Below, piece by piece: positions 38,953 through 47,793 of a stretch of 64,000 nucleotides of DNA. This DNA comes from Nitrososphaeraceae archaeon (lineage in GTDB: Archaea; Thermoproteota; Nitrososphaeria; Nitrososphaerales; Nitrososphaeraceae), in the NCBI GenBank assembly GCA_009377575.1, contig WHTU01000012.1:1-64000 (forward strand). Reading direction: 5' to 3'. Under the pieces are notes generated by a model that was not told where the DNA came from, did no database searches, and saw nothing but the letters and a program-made list of their open reading frames with translations. The first letter of the stretch is position 1. Each line of letters begins with the position of its first letter. The translations under genes and the position numbers were made by a program.

Positions 38953-39125
38953 ACGGAATCGGTTACGGAATAACAAAGGATAGAATAGAAGAGATTTATG
39001 ACAACATCTCATACCTACGGAACAACTGCAAGGACGCAATTAGTAAGCACATCAAGTATCTTCAGAAAGAAGATAATCATATTGAAGTGAAGAAGGAAGT
39101 TTTACGTTATCTTATCAGCAGTTGA
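38953..39125 (+). pseudogene. C-terminal fragment of an unknown helical protein
   Basis: Reads TNGIGYGITKDRIEEIYDNI, then CKDAISKHIKYLQKEDNHIE and ends VLRYLISS. There is no start codon of its own. It begins within ~6 bp of where the M1 gene is cut, so the point marks a rearrangement joining two gene pieces. Family not recognised. Confidence 0.45.
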
Positions 39126-39517
39126 AAGAGTATTTACTTAGAGAACTAACATTCTTTTAAAAAATGATTTACGCGACTTTGATCGGTAATTCTTGCAGCT
39201 GAAAAGAATGCGTCGAGATTAATGGCATTTACGGTCTGGAGATGGGATAAGAAGGAAATAGACTAAGACACCGGTCCGAGTCGCATTTAATTTATGTAAA
39301 CATATCCTAGGCCAAAGATTTTAGGTTTCAGCAGAAAATATCAGGATCCTTTTTTTTGTCGACTTCATGAAGCACATTCGCAGCAAACCCTCTAGACTGC
39401 TCTGTCCCTCACGAGGGAGAGAAATATTAGTCTAAATACCTCTTAGAGAATGGACTTTTAAGCCTCGACCTCTACATCTCTAGCAATGGCGATGAACCCC
39501 TTTACCTACGGGACTCT
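39126..39517. other. Intergenic region before the second att site
   Basis: No gene seen. A short hairpin (TCCCTC-AC-GAGGGA, near 39.41 kb) lies about 110 bp before the att copy. Confidence 0.4.
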
Positions 39518-39534
39518 AACCCCCTTGGGCCCAC
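39518..39534 (+). repeat. Second att copy (attR of element 1/attL of element 2)
   Basis: A perfect 17-bp copy of the tRNA-Met 3' end. Flanking bases on both sides differ from the tRNA, so only the core was copied. The second integrase starts 59 bp downstream, mirroring the first element. Confidence 0.88.
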
Positions 39535-39592
39535 GTCAATCTTGTCCCTTTATTTAGGCCCACCTCCTATAATATATCGTAAAATAAAACAG

Positions 39593-40861
39593 ATGGCAGT
39601 CATAGAACAAATAGCGAATCCGGTGTCGCAATTCCTATACGCTTTGAAGGCCCCTGAAACTAAAAGGCAATGGCCAAACAGACTAAAAATTGTCTTTAAT
39701 TTTTTAGGTTTAAATGGCGATCTTGATGAACAGGCTAAACAATTCATGAATTTGTGCAAAGAAGAAGGCATGACAACGACTCAGAACAGATTAATCGAGT
39801 TCATTTCCTACCAGGTACAAAGATCTCAGAAAGGAGAAATTTCTCTGGCAATCATTCCGAATTACCTGAAAGCAATAAAGTTATTTTGTGAAATGAATGA
39901 TATCCAAGTGAGCTGGAAAAAAATCTCTCGTGGTGTTCCTCGAGGACGACAGGCGGCTAACGATAGAGCACCAACACAAGAAGAAATTCTAAAACTGATA
40001 CAATATCCAGACAGACGAATAAAACCGATTGTCTATATAATGGCATCCTCGGGCATAAGATTAGGAGCATGGGATTTTCTGCAATGGAAACACGTTAATC
40101 CAATGTGTGATGAAAAGGGAAATCTACTTGCGGCCAAGTTAATCGTTTATGCTGGAGAGCCGGACGAATATTATACCTTCGTTACACCTGAAGCATATTA
40201 TACGCTAAAAGAATGGATGAATTTTAGATCTTCGTACGGCGAACAGGTTACAGGAACTTCTTGGCTAATGAGGGATATATGGCAAACTACTAACATAAAT
40301 TATGGAGCTAAGTTGGGTCTTGCAACAGCCCCAAAGAAACTAAAGAGTAGTGGCATAAAACGCCTTTTGGAGAGAGCATTGTGGGAACAAGGTATTCGTC
40401 AATCACTAGCAGATGGAGTCAGAAGACATGAATGGAAAGCTGCTCATGGTTTTAGGAAGTTTTACAAGACGCATGCCGAACAAGTGATGAAACCAATTAA
40501 TGTGGAAATAACATTAGGCCATAATATCGGAATTTCAGCTTCATATTACAAACCTAGAGAAAGTGAGGTATTAGAAGATTATCTTAAGGCAGTAGAATCA
40601 CTAACTATAAGCAACGAAAAAACTAAACTGACAAAACAAGTCGCCGAACTAAAACAGAAAAGCAAAAATAGTGAATATATCATTAGAGGAAAACTTCAGG
40701 AAAAAGACGAACAGATAAACGCTCTTACGCAGCAATTTTCTATTATGCAATCACAAATACAGTCCTTGATTGCCACCCTCTCAGAGACTAAAGACCAGAG
40801 TCAACTAAATCAGACTGCTCAAATGCTATATAAATCTGGAATAATTAGTCCGACACAATAA
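39593..40861 (+). CDS. Tyrosine recombinase/integrase (element 2)
   Basis: 422 residues from this ATG; an upstream in-frame start (39542) adds 17 residues of non-family sequence. Catalytic features: first arginine in MASSGIRLGAWDFLQW, box II AAHGFRKFYKTH, then LGHNIGISASYYKPRESE with the nucleophile tyrosine. A coiled C-terminal tail ends QFSIMQSQIQSLIATLSE, then QLNQTAQMLYKSGI, matching the tail of the first integrase (QRFTAMQSVIENL, QLNTLAQSMFSSGI). The catalytic domains differ more, and the zinc ribbon is absent here. It probably uses the same tRNA-Met core. Confidence 0.92.
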   Translation: MAVIEQIANPVSQFLYALKAPETKRQWPNRLKIVFNFLGLNGDLDEQAKQFMNLCKEEGMTTTQNRLIEFISYQVQRSQKGEISLAIIPNYLKAIKLFCEMNDIQVSWKKISRGVPRGRQAANDRAPTQEEILKLIQYPDRRIKPIVYIMASSGIRLGAWDFLQWKHVNPMCDEKGNLLAAKLIVYAGEPDEYYTFVTPEAYYTLKEWMNFRSSYGEQVTGTSWLMRDIWQTTNINYGAKLGLATAPKKLKSSGIKRLLERALWEQGIRQSLADGVRRHEWKAAHGFRKFYKTHAEQVMKPINVEITLGHNIGISASYYKPRESEVLEDYLKAVESLTISNEKTKLTKQVAELKQKSKNSEYIIRGKLQEKDEQINALTQQFSIMQSQIQSLIATLSETKDQSQLNQTAQMLYKSGIISPTQ

Positions 40862-40910
40862 TAGTTTTCTTACATCATGAAAAATATAAGTTTGGTTAGA
40901 GTCTATTCTT

Positions 40911-42119
40911 CTACGCTAACAACGATAATTTTTCTTCGATTGCAGACACCTTTTGATCTAGGTAATGTTTTTGTTTATTTAATATCTCTAATAGGTATCT
41001 CTTGCGGATGTTTTCGATATCTAAGTCCTTGTACTTCTTATATAGACTGATATTTGCAGGAAACGAGTACATATGAACGAATGTTAAGTATTGTTCTAGC
41101 AGGTCGGAATATCTTTCTGTTATCATATAAACAAGGTCTTCGTCTGAAAAATCTTTTAAATATATGTGATTCTCAAAATCTCTACCGATATTCCTAAGTG
41201 TGTTTATTACGTCAAATCCTATTTGTTCAAAGATATCCCAATATTTGAGAAAGGGAGCCATCTTTAGTGTTTCATGATTAGACAATACATCTCTAATTCG
41301 CTTTTCACCTTTCTTGTTTACAGATTTGACTTTAGATTCACCAATAAGAAATAATATGAAACCTCTAGGATTCAAACTGTACTTCCAGTATCTAGAATCA
41401 TTGATTATTTTCATGCACTCTGGATTATTGTTTATTTCATATGATATTTCTACAGGGATTTTCATAAAGGAATCTCTATTATGAAAATTCTTTACATAAT
41501 CCCAATATCGATCGAGGAGAGGGTTTAATTTCCTTGCATTTTGACTTAATGTAATGTTAAGATACCAAATTCTGTCTTTTACTTCATTTTCTATGTAGAC
41601 CCGATTAATGCCATCCTTATTTACCACTATAAGTGTCTCTTCATGCACTATCTTATTTTCCCTCAGATGAAGAACAAGGCCCCTCGTTTCATACTTCAAT
41701 TCGTTAGGAATACCTATAACAATATTCTCAGATCCATATTCGAGAATCATGATGAGCTCTTTATCATTCTGAGTGATACTTAGATCATTTTTCAGACGAT
41801 TTTCTACTAAGCCTATATCCCATTCTAACTCGAAAATTCTACTAATTTTTCTAAAAATATTGCAAATGAAAGCCTCGTTATCTTTAATTGAATATAACTT
41901 CTTCAAATCGATTAGATATGTCGATTTATTTAGCTCGAATGGAAAAGGATTTAACGATTTTAGTTTTCTAATCACATCTTTATTTCCAGGCGGTTCTAAC
42001 AATCCTTTTTCTACCATTTTGAGAATTAGCTCGTGTGAAGACAATGCCTCTCTGCTTGTTCCGATCGTCGCAAGGATTCTTACATACTCCATTTTGGTTA
42101 GACATTTTTTTCCTCTCAA
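40911..42119 (-). CDS. Leftward regulator-like gene (element 2 counterpart)
   Basis: 402 residues, convergent with the integrase and divergent from the RHH gene, exactly as in element 1. The N-terminus (TKMEYVRILATIGTSREALS, SHELILKMVEKGLLEPPGNK) reads as a winged-helix fold. A helical mid-region and a C-terminal coiled helix (QKHYLDQKVSAIEEKL) follow. Sequence identity with the element-1 gene is weak by eye. Function unknown. Confidence 0.6.
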   Translation of the reverse strand: MRGKKCLTKMEYVRILATIGTSREALSSHELILKMVEKGLLEPPGNKDVIRKLKSLNPFPFELNKSTYLIDLKKLYSIKDNEAFICNIFRKISRIFELEWDIGLVENRLKNDLSITQNDKELIMILEYGSENIVIGIPNELKYETRGLVLHLRENKIVHEETLIVVNKDGINRVYIENEVKDRIWYLNITLSQNARKLNPLLDRYWDYVKNFHNRDSFMKIPVEISYEINNNPECMKIINDSRYWKYSLNPRGFILFLIGESKVKSVNKKGEKRIRDVLSNHETLKMAPFLKYWDIFEQIGFDVINTLRNIGRDFENHIYLKDFSDEDLVYMITERYSDLLEQYLTFVHMYSFPANISLYKKYKDLDIENIRKRYLLEILNKQKHYLDQKVSAIEEKLSLLA

Positions 42120-42225
42120 TCAAGAATCACCCTTAAATGGCTTATTTTACGCTCATCTCGGCGAATGTTAAGCACAAATTGTGGTTAGGAGTAAGGATCA
42201 ACATAATGTTATCCCTAGTAATAAT

Positions 42226-42453
42226 ATGAAATCTCATATAAGTATCACGATACCTGAAAGGGTCATCAAAAAGATAGATAGAGATCGCGGAGACATAAAC
42301 AGAAGCCGATATATTCTTAGGTTGCTAGAAAGAGCGTACGACAACCTAGGAGCAAAGAAAATGCATCTGCATGCTATGCCTGAAATACTTGCTGATTCGC
42401 AGCAAACTTCGCATTCAAAATTTGACGTCAAGAGTACAAGCAAGGCGCAATAG
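42226..42453 (+). CDS. Ribbon-helix-helix protein (element 2)
   Basis: 75 residues. HISITIPERVIKKIDRDRGD, then INRSRYILRLLERAYDN is a full RHH domain, nearly the same as in the 51-residue element-1 protein. The remaining ~30 residues are His- and Ser-rich. A GTG at 42181 would add 15 residues, but the element-1 counterpart supports the ATG. Likely repressor of the element's early promoters. Confidence 0.82.
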   Translation: MKSHISITIPERVIKKIDRDRGDINRSRYILRLLERAYDNLGAKKMHLHAMPEILADSQQTSHSKFDVKSTSKAQ

Positions 42454-42455
42454 CC

Positions 42456-42680
42456 ATGAATGACTTGTTTATTACGAATCATCAGGTTTCCAGTGAACCT
42501 ATACAGATAAGATCGAAAACAATCATTTTTAAGGTAACAAAATGTCTTTCCCCCAATCATAACGAATGCAGCGGCACATATGTTGATTCGACCCAAACAT
42601 ATCACATCAAATGCTGCTGTCCTTGCCATATTAAGGAGACAATCGAAGTTAACGAGGTTGATCAACAGCGTAGGTTGTAG
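42456..42680 (+). CDS. Small Cys/His-rich protein (element 2)
   Basis: 74 residues, 2 bp after the RHH gene. KVTKCLSPNHNECSGTYVDS, then HIKCCCPCHIKE is a likely zinc site. It corresponds in position and pattern to the protein at 7510-7749 in element 1. Function unknown. Confidence 0.65.
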   Translation: MNDLFITNHQVSSEPIQIRSKTIIFKVTKCLSPNHNECSGTYVDSTQTYHIKCCCPCHIKETIEVNEVDQQRRL

Positions 42681-42689
42681 AGGATAGAA

Positions 42690-43088
42690 ATGACCTACAT
42701 AGAGCACTTAGTAACAGAAAACTACAAGATTCAAGATACTGTATGCCAGGTAAATTGCCTGCTAATAGAGATACGAGAATTTCTAAGTGGATTAACACTG
42801 GAAAAACTAGACCATAAAGACGTTAAAGACGTTAAAGAAACTGATGAGTACAGATTAAAAATCGTAAAGGGATTGTCAAATCGAGAACTTGACATTCATA
42901 TATTCGAAGTATTGCGAACCTACGCTTTTCTTTCTGATCATTTAGACAAATTATATTTTGAAAAAGATAAGAGAGTAAAGTATGGTCTAATGCCAATAGA
43001 TGGCGGTGATTGGGAAGCTGCTAGTAACGGACGGCCTAGCATTGGTCCCAGAATCGATATGAAAGTGGAAGAGACTGGGTATGAATAG
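42690..43088 (+). CDS. Hypothetical helical protein
   Basis: 132 residues, 9 bp after the previous gene. Helical with a KDVKDVKETDEY repeat-like stretch and a C-terminal GGDWEAASNGRPSIGPRIDM tail. No family recognised. In the same early operon. Confidence 0.5.
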   Translation: MTYIEHLVTENYKIQDTVCQVNCLLIEIREFLSGLTLEKLDHKDVKDVKETDEYRLKIVKGLSNRELDIHIFEVLRTYAFLSDHLDKLYFEKDKRVKYGLMPIDGGDWEAASNGRPSIGPRIDMKVEETGYE

Positions 43089-43210
43089 ACACCAGAAGGA
43101 TAGAGAATTATATTCCATGTTCATTCGTAATAAAGTACATCAAGGTATTCGTAGACCATATCGCCAATCTGGTAAATGAACATCCCCCATGGAACTAGGA
43201 TTTCGTAGAT

Positions 43211-45541
43211 ATGACATCAACAACATCACCATCCGACGAACTAATTCTAACAAACTCAATAAAAGAGTACGGCATTTCTAAGATCACCAGGCATGGTTCC
43301 ACTAGAGAAGGATTTGCAATTCGTGTGACAATTAGAGATAAGCCATTAGTATTTGCTGTTAGTAACAATTGGAGTAGTGCATTAACAAATCTAAAAAAGG
43401 CATGTGAGCGATTTGATTATGGTAACGGTAATGCGCATGATAATAAAAGAACAACTCGAGAGCTGCTATGTATTCTTGAGTCTACTTTAGTTCAAAATCA
43501 TTCATGGGTGATGGGTTACGACCTTAAAGCAGCTGAAAATGGATTTACTGGAAGACCAAATAGTAGTGTTAATGATGATGGGGACGAATCGGCTGCAATA
43601 CCTAAACTACTTAGCATACCAGAAGCGATACGCACACATTCAGGAACAATCCTCATTAATGGTATAATAATTGCAATATCTGATATTTATCAGCTAATCA
43701 AGAAAGCACAATGGAAGTGTTATAAATGTAAGGAGACCATTGAAAGAGAAGTCGTCAATATCTTAGATATCCCGACAAAACCCAAAGAATGCATGAAGTG
43801 TGAAAGTAAACTTGGTTTCTCTGATAGTCATGAATATATCAATGCAGTATCTATAAGAGTACACCAGGAAGATAACAGAATAGATAATAACTTAGACAGT
43901 TTACGTGTAATCGTATTTGGTGAAGATACCTATAATATCCAGGTTGGGGAACGTACTAATATTTTAGGTGAGGTTGTAAAGCAACAAGACTATAGAACCA
44001 AACGATTCCATACAGTTCTACTTGCAAAGAGAATTCAATACGATGGTAGGAGGAAAATTGAGATAACGCCTGTTGACGTATGTGCAATTAAGAAGTTTAG
44101 GACATTTGTTAGTTATGAAAAAAGATTGGTCAGTATGTTTGCACCTAATGTTATCGGTCATTATGACGATAAAATTACTTTATTACTCGCAGCCATAGGA
44201 GCACCTGAATATTACGATAAGCGAACTAAGCACCAGTTAGTAAGGGGTAGAATCAATGTACTTTTGATAGGTCCTCCCGGCGAAGCAAAAACCGTATTAG
44301 GAAAGGAGGCTCTGAAACTGCGTATAAATAGCAGATATGTTTCTGGCAAAAATACCACTGGTGGCAGTTTAACAGCAATGATTTTATCAGATGACAATCA
44401 GCTAACATTACATTTAGGAGCAGCAGCACTTGCAAAGAATGCTTTTCTCTTCATAAACGAATTTGACAAGCTACATGATGAGAGCAAAGATAACCTTTTA
44501 GAAGTAATGGAGGAAGGTGAAATAATCGTAAACAAATTTGCACAATTGCGTGAGATAAGCTCTCCAACTTCTATAATTGCCAGTTCTAATCCAAGAAATG
44601 AAATCTGGATGTATCCAGATGAAATTGGACTTGAGGAATTACCATTCTCTCGGAGAATATTGAGCAGATTTGATGCGATCCGAGTCTTTAGAGATGCAAA
44701 TACCGAACACTCAGATATTGAATATGCTTATGCCAAAACAAGTGATATTGAGAAACATTTAGAATTCAATTATAACTTTCTCCAAAAAGTAATAGAGTAT
44801 GCAAGGACTATTGAACCAAGTCTTACCCCGCAAGCGGAAGGGATATTAAATCAATATTGGATTGAACTAAGAAAAAATGGGAATGCTACATATGACACAA
44901 CCAAAAGAACTTTAGAAGTTGTTCATAGATTTGCCAAAGCCTTTGCACGAATGAATCTATCAGAAACGGTAGATGCAGAAATAGCATACCAAACGATTGA
45001 TTTTATGAATAAGATGTTCAGAAATTTCAATCTAGATATTACAAATAAAATAGATCCGTTTATGAATGTATATTATAAAGTAATAGAATTTCTTAAAACT
45101 AAAACTGATATAGAAAAACCAATAGAGCTCGTTTCTGCCATTCAACGTGTCTGCCTACAATATGAAGATATTGCTGCCTATATAGGTGATATATTCAAAC
45201 AAAATCAGAATAGGAAGCTACGAGACCTTTGTACTAAGTTATTAGAAAACAGACATATAGTACGAGTTGGTGAGCATCCAACCAAAGTATATTGGAAACC
45301 CGATCCTCAAATCCTTGGTGACGTTGGTGACGTTGGTGACAGCCAAAAGTCACCCCCTGCATTTGAAAACGGACTTCAATGTAGCTATTTCGATCAAAAA
45401 AACAGTACGAGACAGAGTGGAGGTTATTCTCTTCAGAAAAACAGTGTGGGGTGTCAAAATATCGTGTCACCAACGTCACCAACGTCACCTAGTAATCAAG
45501 GAATGGATCCAACTGGTACAACAAAAAGGAGAAATGAATAG
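43211..45541 (+). CDS. MCM-like replicative helicase
   Basis: 776 residues. Order: N-terminal domain with a zinc finger (CYKCKET...CMKCESK, ~170-200) and OB-like strands, then the AAA+ module. Walker A is GPPGEAKT (354-361), and sensor/loop sequence follows. The Walker B region reads FLFINEFDKL, with Asn416 where MCMs have Asp. The arginine-finger region is ILSRFDAI, and the C-terminus is a winged helix. The C-terminal ~90 residues are low complexity with GDVGDVGD and SPTSPTSP segments, encoded by a 24-bp inverted repeat. Presumably unwinds DNA for element replication with the downstream polymerase and primase. Overlaps the polymerase gene by 8 bp. Confidence 0.9.
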   Translation: MTSTTSPSDELILTNSIKEYGISKITRHGSTREGFAIRVTIRDKPLVFAVSNNWSSALTNLKKACERFDYGNGNAHDNKRTTRELLCILESTLVQNHSWVMGYDLKAAENGFTGRPNSSVNDDGDESAAIPKLLSIPEAIRTHSGTILINGIIIAISDIYQLIKKAQWKCYKCKETIEREVVNILDIPTKPKECMKCESKLGFSDSHEYINAVSIRVHQEDNRIDNNLDSLRVIVFGEDTYNIQVGERTNILGEVVKQQDYRTKRFHTVLLAKRIQYDGRRKIEITPVDVCAIKKFRTFVSYEKRLVSMFAPNVIGHYDDKITLLLAAIGAPEYYDKRTKHQLVRGRINVLLIGPPGEAKTVLGKEALKLRINSRYVSGKNTTGGSLTAMILSDDNQLTLHLGAAALAKNAFLFINEFDKLHDESKDNLLEVMEEGEIIVNKFAQLREISSPTSIIASSNPRNEIWMYPDEIGLEELPFSRRILSRFDAIRVFRDANTEHSDIEYAYAKTSDIEKHLEFNYNFLQKVIEYARTIEPSLTPQAEGILNQYWIELRKNGNATYDTTKRTLEVVHRFAKAFARMNLSETVDAEIAYQTIDFMNKMFRNFNLDITNKIDPFMNVYYKVIEFLKTKTDIEKPIELVSAIQRVCLQYEDIAAYIGDIFKQNQNRKLRDLCTKLLENRHIVRVGEHPTKVYWKPDPQILGDVGDVGDSQKSPPAFENGLQCSYFDQKNSTRQSGGYSLQKNSVGCQNIVSPTSPTSPSNQGMDPTGTTKRRNE
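45317..45489. repeat. Perfect 24-bp inverted repeat in the 3' part of the MCM gene
   Basis: Arms 45317-45340 and 45466-45489 are exact reverse complements, each made of tandem GGTGAC(GTT) units (three on each arm). The loop is 125 nt. They end about 45 bp before the polymerase start. Could be a replication-origin iteron/hairpin or an RNA structure between the two genes; interpretation is inference. Confidence 0.85.
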
Positions 45542-47786
45542 GTTGCAAAGAACTAATGGATTTCGAGATCTGGATGTCTCATATTCTTCTTCAATGGGTT
45601 CACTAGTTCCTATCAGACCTAAACCAATAAAGAAAATTTTGTCATTTGATCTAGAATGGTCACTAGACAAGGACGAATATGGTGAAAATCCTATATTGGC
45701 TGTAGGATTTTCTGATAGTCAAGGATATAATCAGGCTTTCCTGTTGGAAGATTTTCTTGGAAGCAGAAATAATAGAAAAGCTGCTGAAAAATCACTCCTT
45801 TTTAGGATAGTTAGTATTATCAACAGATATGATTGGTCAATGGGATTCTACTCAACTGGGATTAGAGCGTACAATCCTCTGAAAGGGAAAGTAATAGGTC
45901 GTAATTCTGACCTAATTCAACTGCACAGACGATTAGTAAGATATAGTCTAGAATCACCTATTTACATCAGTGACCATACCAATTCACCATATCTTGTAGG
46001 TGAAAATAGAAATCATGTCCACTTGGATGCATATAAATTATTTAGCAATCAAGTAATCAAGACATCCGTCTATAATGGTGCATACAATTCCAATGATTTA
46101 GATACCATTAGCCGAGTAATTCTGGGTAGTGAAAGAGGAGGTAAGCACGAGGGTTTGCGTGGATCGACATTTGAAACCATTATGGATCTTGCGGAGAAAC
46201 GAAACTATGTTCTTCAAGATGCCAAGTTACTGATGGATTGTGTATCTAAAAATAACTATGAATTATTAAAAGTAATGAATTTACTTTCACTACTCACAGA
46301 TATCCCGTTCAAAACAATCTGTAATTCAAAAGGTGTAACGAAGATATGGACTAGCATACTTGACGATCTAGTTAAGAAAGGGCTTACTAATATTGATGGT
46401 GTAAATGGTAGTGACAATGAAGTGTTACGTTATGAAGTTTTATCTGAGTATTATATCGGACAATACCATCGACAGAATTATGTAGATGGGGTAGAAGTTA
46501 TTGAAAATCTAAGTAAAGAACAACATGACGGTCCACGTTATATAGGCGGGTGGGTTTTCGATCCTGTTCCTGGAGAGTATAATAATGTTCACGTATTTGA
46601 CATAACCAGTCTTTATCCTACTATGATTGTAAATAACAATATTAGCTTTGAAACTGTAGATTGTTCATGTTGTACTAATAATCCCCTGGCAAAAATTCCT
46701 AATCAGATATTTGAAGGCAATAATAATGTTGAAGAACATGTATGTTTAGAGTACCACGGTATTCTGACCACACAAATTGCAGATTACATGAATAAACGAA
46801 TTGGATATAAAAAAAGATCTAAAGAAGTAGAAAATAATGAGCAGGCCAGAGAATACGAGATAATCTCAAATGCTTATAAAATTCTAATCAATAGTGCCTA
46901 CGGACAATTGGGACATACATATTCTAAATATGAGAATGTTAGAGCTGCTGAATTAGTAACTAGATATGGACGATATACAATCAAACAATGCATAAAAATT
47001 GCAGAAGACATGTTTAGTTGGAACATTATTTATGGTGACACAGACAGCATATTTGTTAGCAGTGTTGTTAGTGAGGTTGATAGACAGTTATTCACAGATA
47101 TCTGCTATCTGCAACTAAATGTAAACATGGATCTGGATAAGGTTTATGATAAATTATTGGTAGTTGGCAAGAAGAATTATGTTGGTATTTCTGATAGAAA
47201 TTTTGTAATCAAGGGTTTAGCAGGCAAGAAGTCTGATAGATGCTCATGGGTCAAAAATGTGTTCAATCAGATGCTTAATGATTATAAGAATGATATTAAT
47301 CCATGTTTCATGCTACGAGATGAGATAAGAAAACTTGAAACGGGTAAATTAGAAAACTTAGAGCAGCAATTATTGATTGTTAAAAACTTGAACAAAGATG
47401 TAGATGAATATAAAGTCAATGTAGTTCAAAAATTAATTGGTACTGACAAGAATTTAGAAGATGGTGATACTGTTCGTTATTATTTAGCTGACAGTACCAA
47501 GGAAAATAACAACAAAAAGTATACAGAAAATGTTGCTGAAGCAAGTATGAAGGAATATAAAAAACAGTTAATCAATACAGTCAAACCTATCCTAAAGTTA
47601 CTAGGTTATGATATTCAAAAAGAATTAGATTTCACCACATCATATATTACTACAAGGACAGAACAGCAGTCACCTCTTACTGTAAATGGACAACAATCAC
47701 AAGTGAGAATGGTGTCATTAAAGAAAAAAGTGAAAAATATGAGAGCAAGAACTGGGATTGAGAAGTATCAGCTGATTCAAATTTAG
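45534..47786 (+). CDS. Family B DNA polymerase
   Basis: 750 residues from ATG 45534 (upstream in-frame codons lie within the MCM gene and are not family sequence). Exo I is SFDLEWS (Asp39, Glu41), a YVLQDAKLLMD segment fits exo III, polymerase motif A is FDITSLYPTMI (~356), motif B KILINSAYGQLG (~449), and motif C YGDTDS (~500). Exonuclease and polymerase centres are both complete. There is no clear TPR1/TPR2 signature of protein-primed enzymes, which fits the primase downstream. Translationally linked to the MCM gene. Confidence 0.93.
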   Translation: MNRLQRTNGFRDLDVSYSSSMGSLVPIRPKPIKKILSFDLEWSLDKDEYGENPILAVGFSDSQGYNQAFLLEDFLGSRNNRKAAEKSLLFRIVSIINRYDWSMGFYSTGIRAYNPLKGKVIGRNSDLIQLHRRLVRYSLESPIYISDHTNSPYLVGENRNHVHLDAYKLFSNQVIKTSVYNGAYNSNDLDTISRVILGSERGGKHEGLRGSTFETIMDLAEKRNYVLQDAKLLMDCVSKNNYELLKVMNLLSLLTDIPFKTICNSKGVTKIWTSILDDLVKKGLTNIDGVNGSDNEVLRYEVLSEYYIGQYHRQNYVDGVEVIENLSKEQHDGPRYIGGWVFDPVPGEYNNVHVFDITSLYPTMIVNNNISFETVDCSCCTNNPLAKIPNQIFEGNNNVEEHVCLEYHGILTTQIADYMNKRIGYKKRSKEVENNEQAREYEIISNAYKILINSAYGQLGHTYSKYENVRAAELVTRYGRYTIKQCIKIAEDMFSWNIIYGDTDSIFVSSVVSEVDRQLFTDICYLQLNVNMDLDKVYDKLLVVGKKNYVGISDRNFVIKGLAGKKSDRCSWVKNVFNQMLNDYKNDINPCFMLRDEIRKLETGKLENLEQQLLIVKNLNKDVDEYKVNVVQKLIGTDKNLEDGDTVRYYLADSTKENNNKKYTENVAEASMKEYKKQLINTVKPILKLLGYDIQKELDFTTSYITTRTEQQSPLTVNGQQSQVRMVSLKKKVKNMRARTGIEKYQLIQI

Positions 47787-47793
47787 GAAGAAA

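Larger units (their letters stand above)
4586..39534. mobile_element. Integrated element 1 (~34.9 kb) in tRNA-Met
   Basis: Bounded by perfect 17-bp direct repeats derived from the tRNA-Met 3' end, with a tyrosine integrase immediately inside the left repeat. Contents: early regulatory genes, a topoisomerase-like protein, nucleases, a ParB-like protein and a large peptidase/propeller cargo. No structural virion or conjugation genes were recognised, and no replicative polymerase or helicase, so it may depend on the neighbouring element or host for replication. Many genes in the right half are truncated or frameshifted. Confidence 0.82.
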
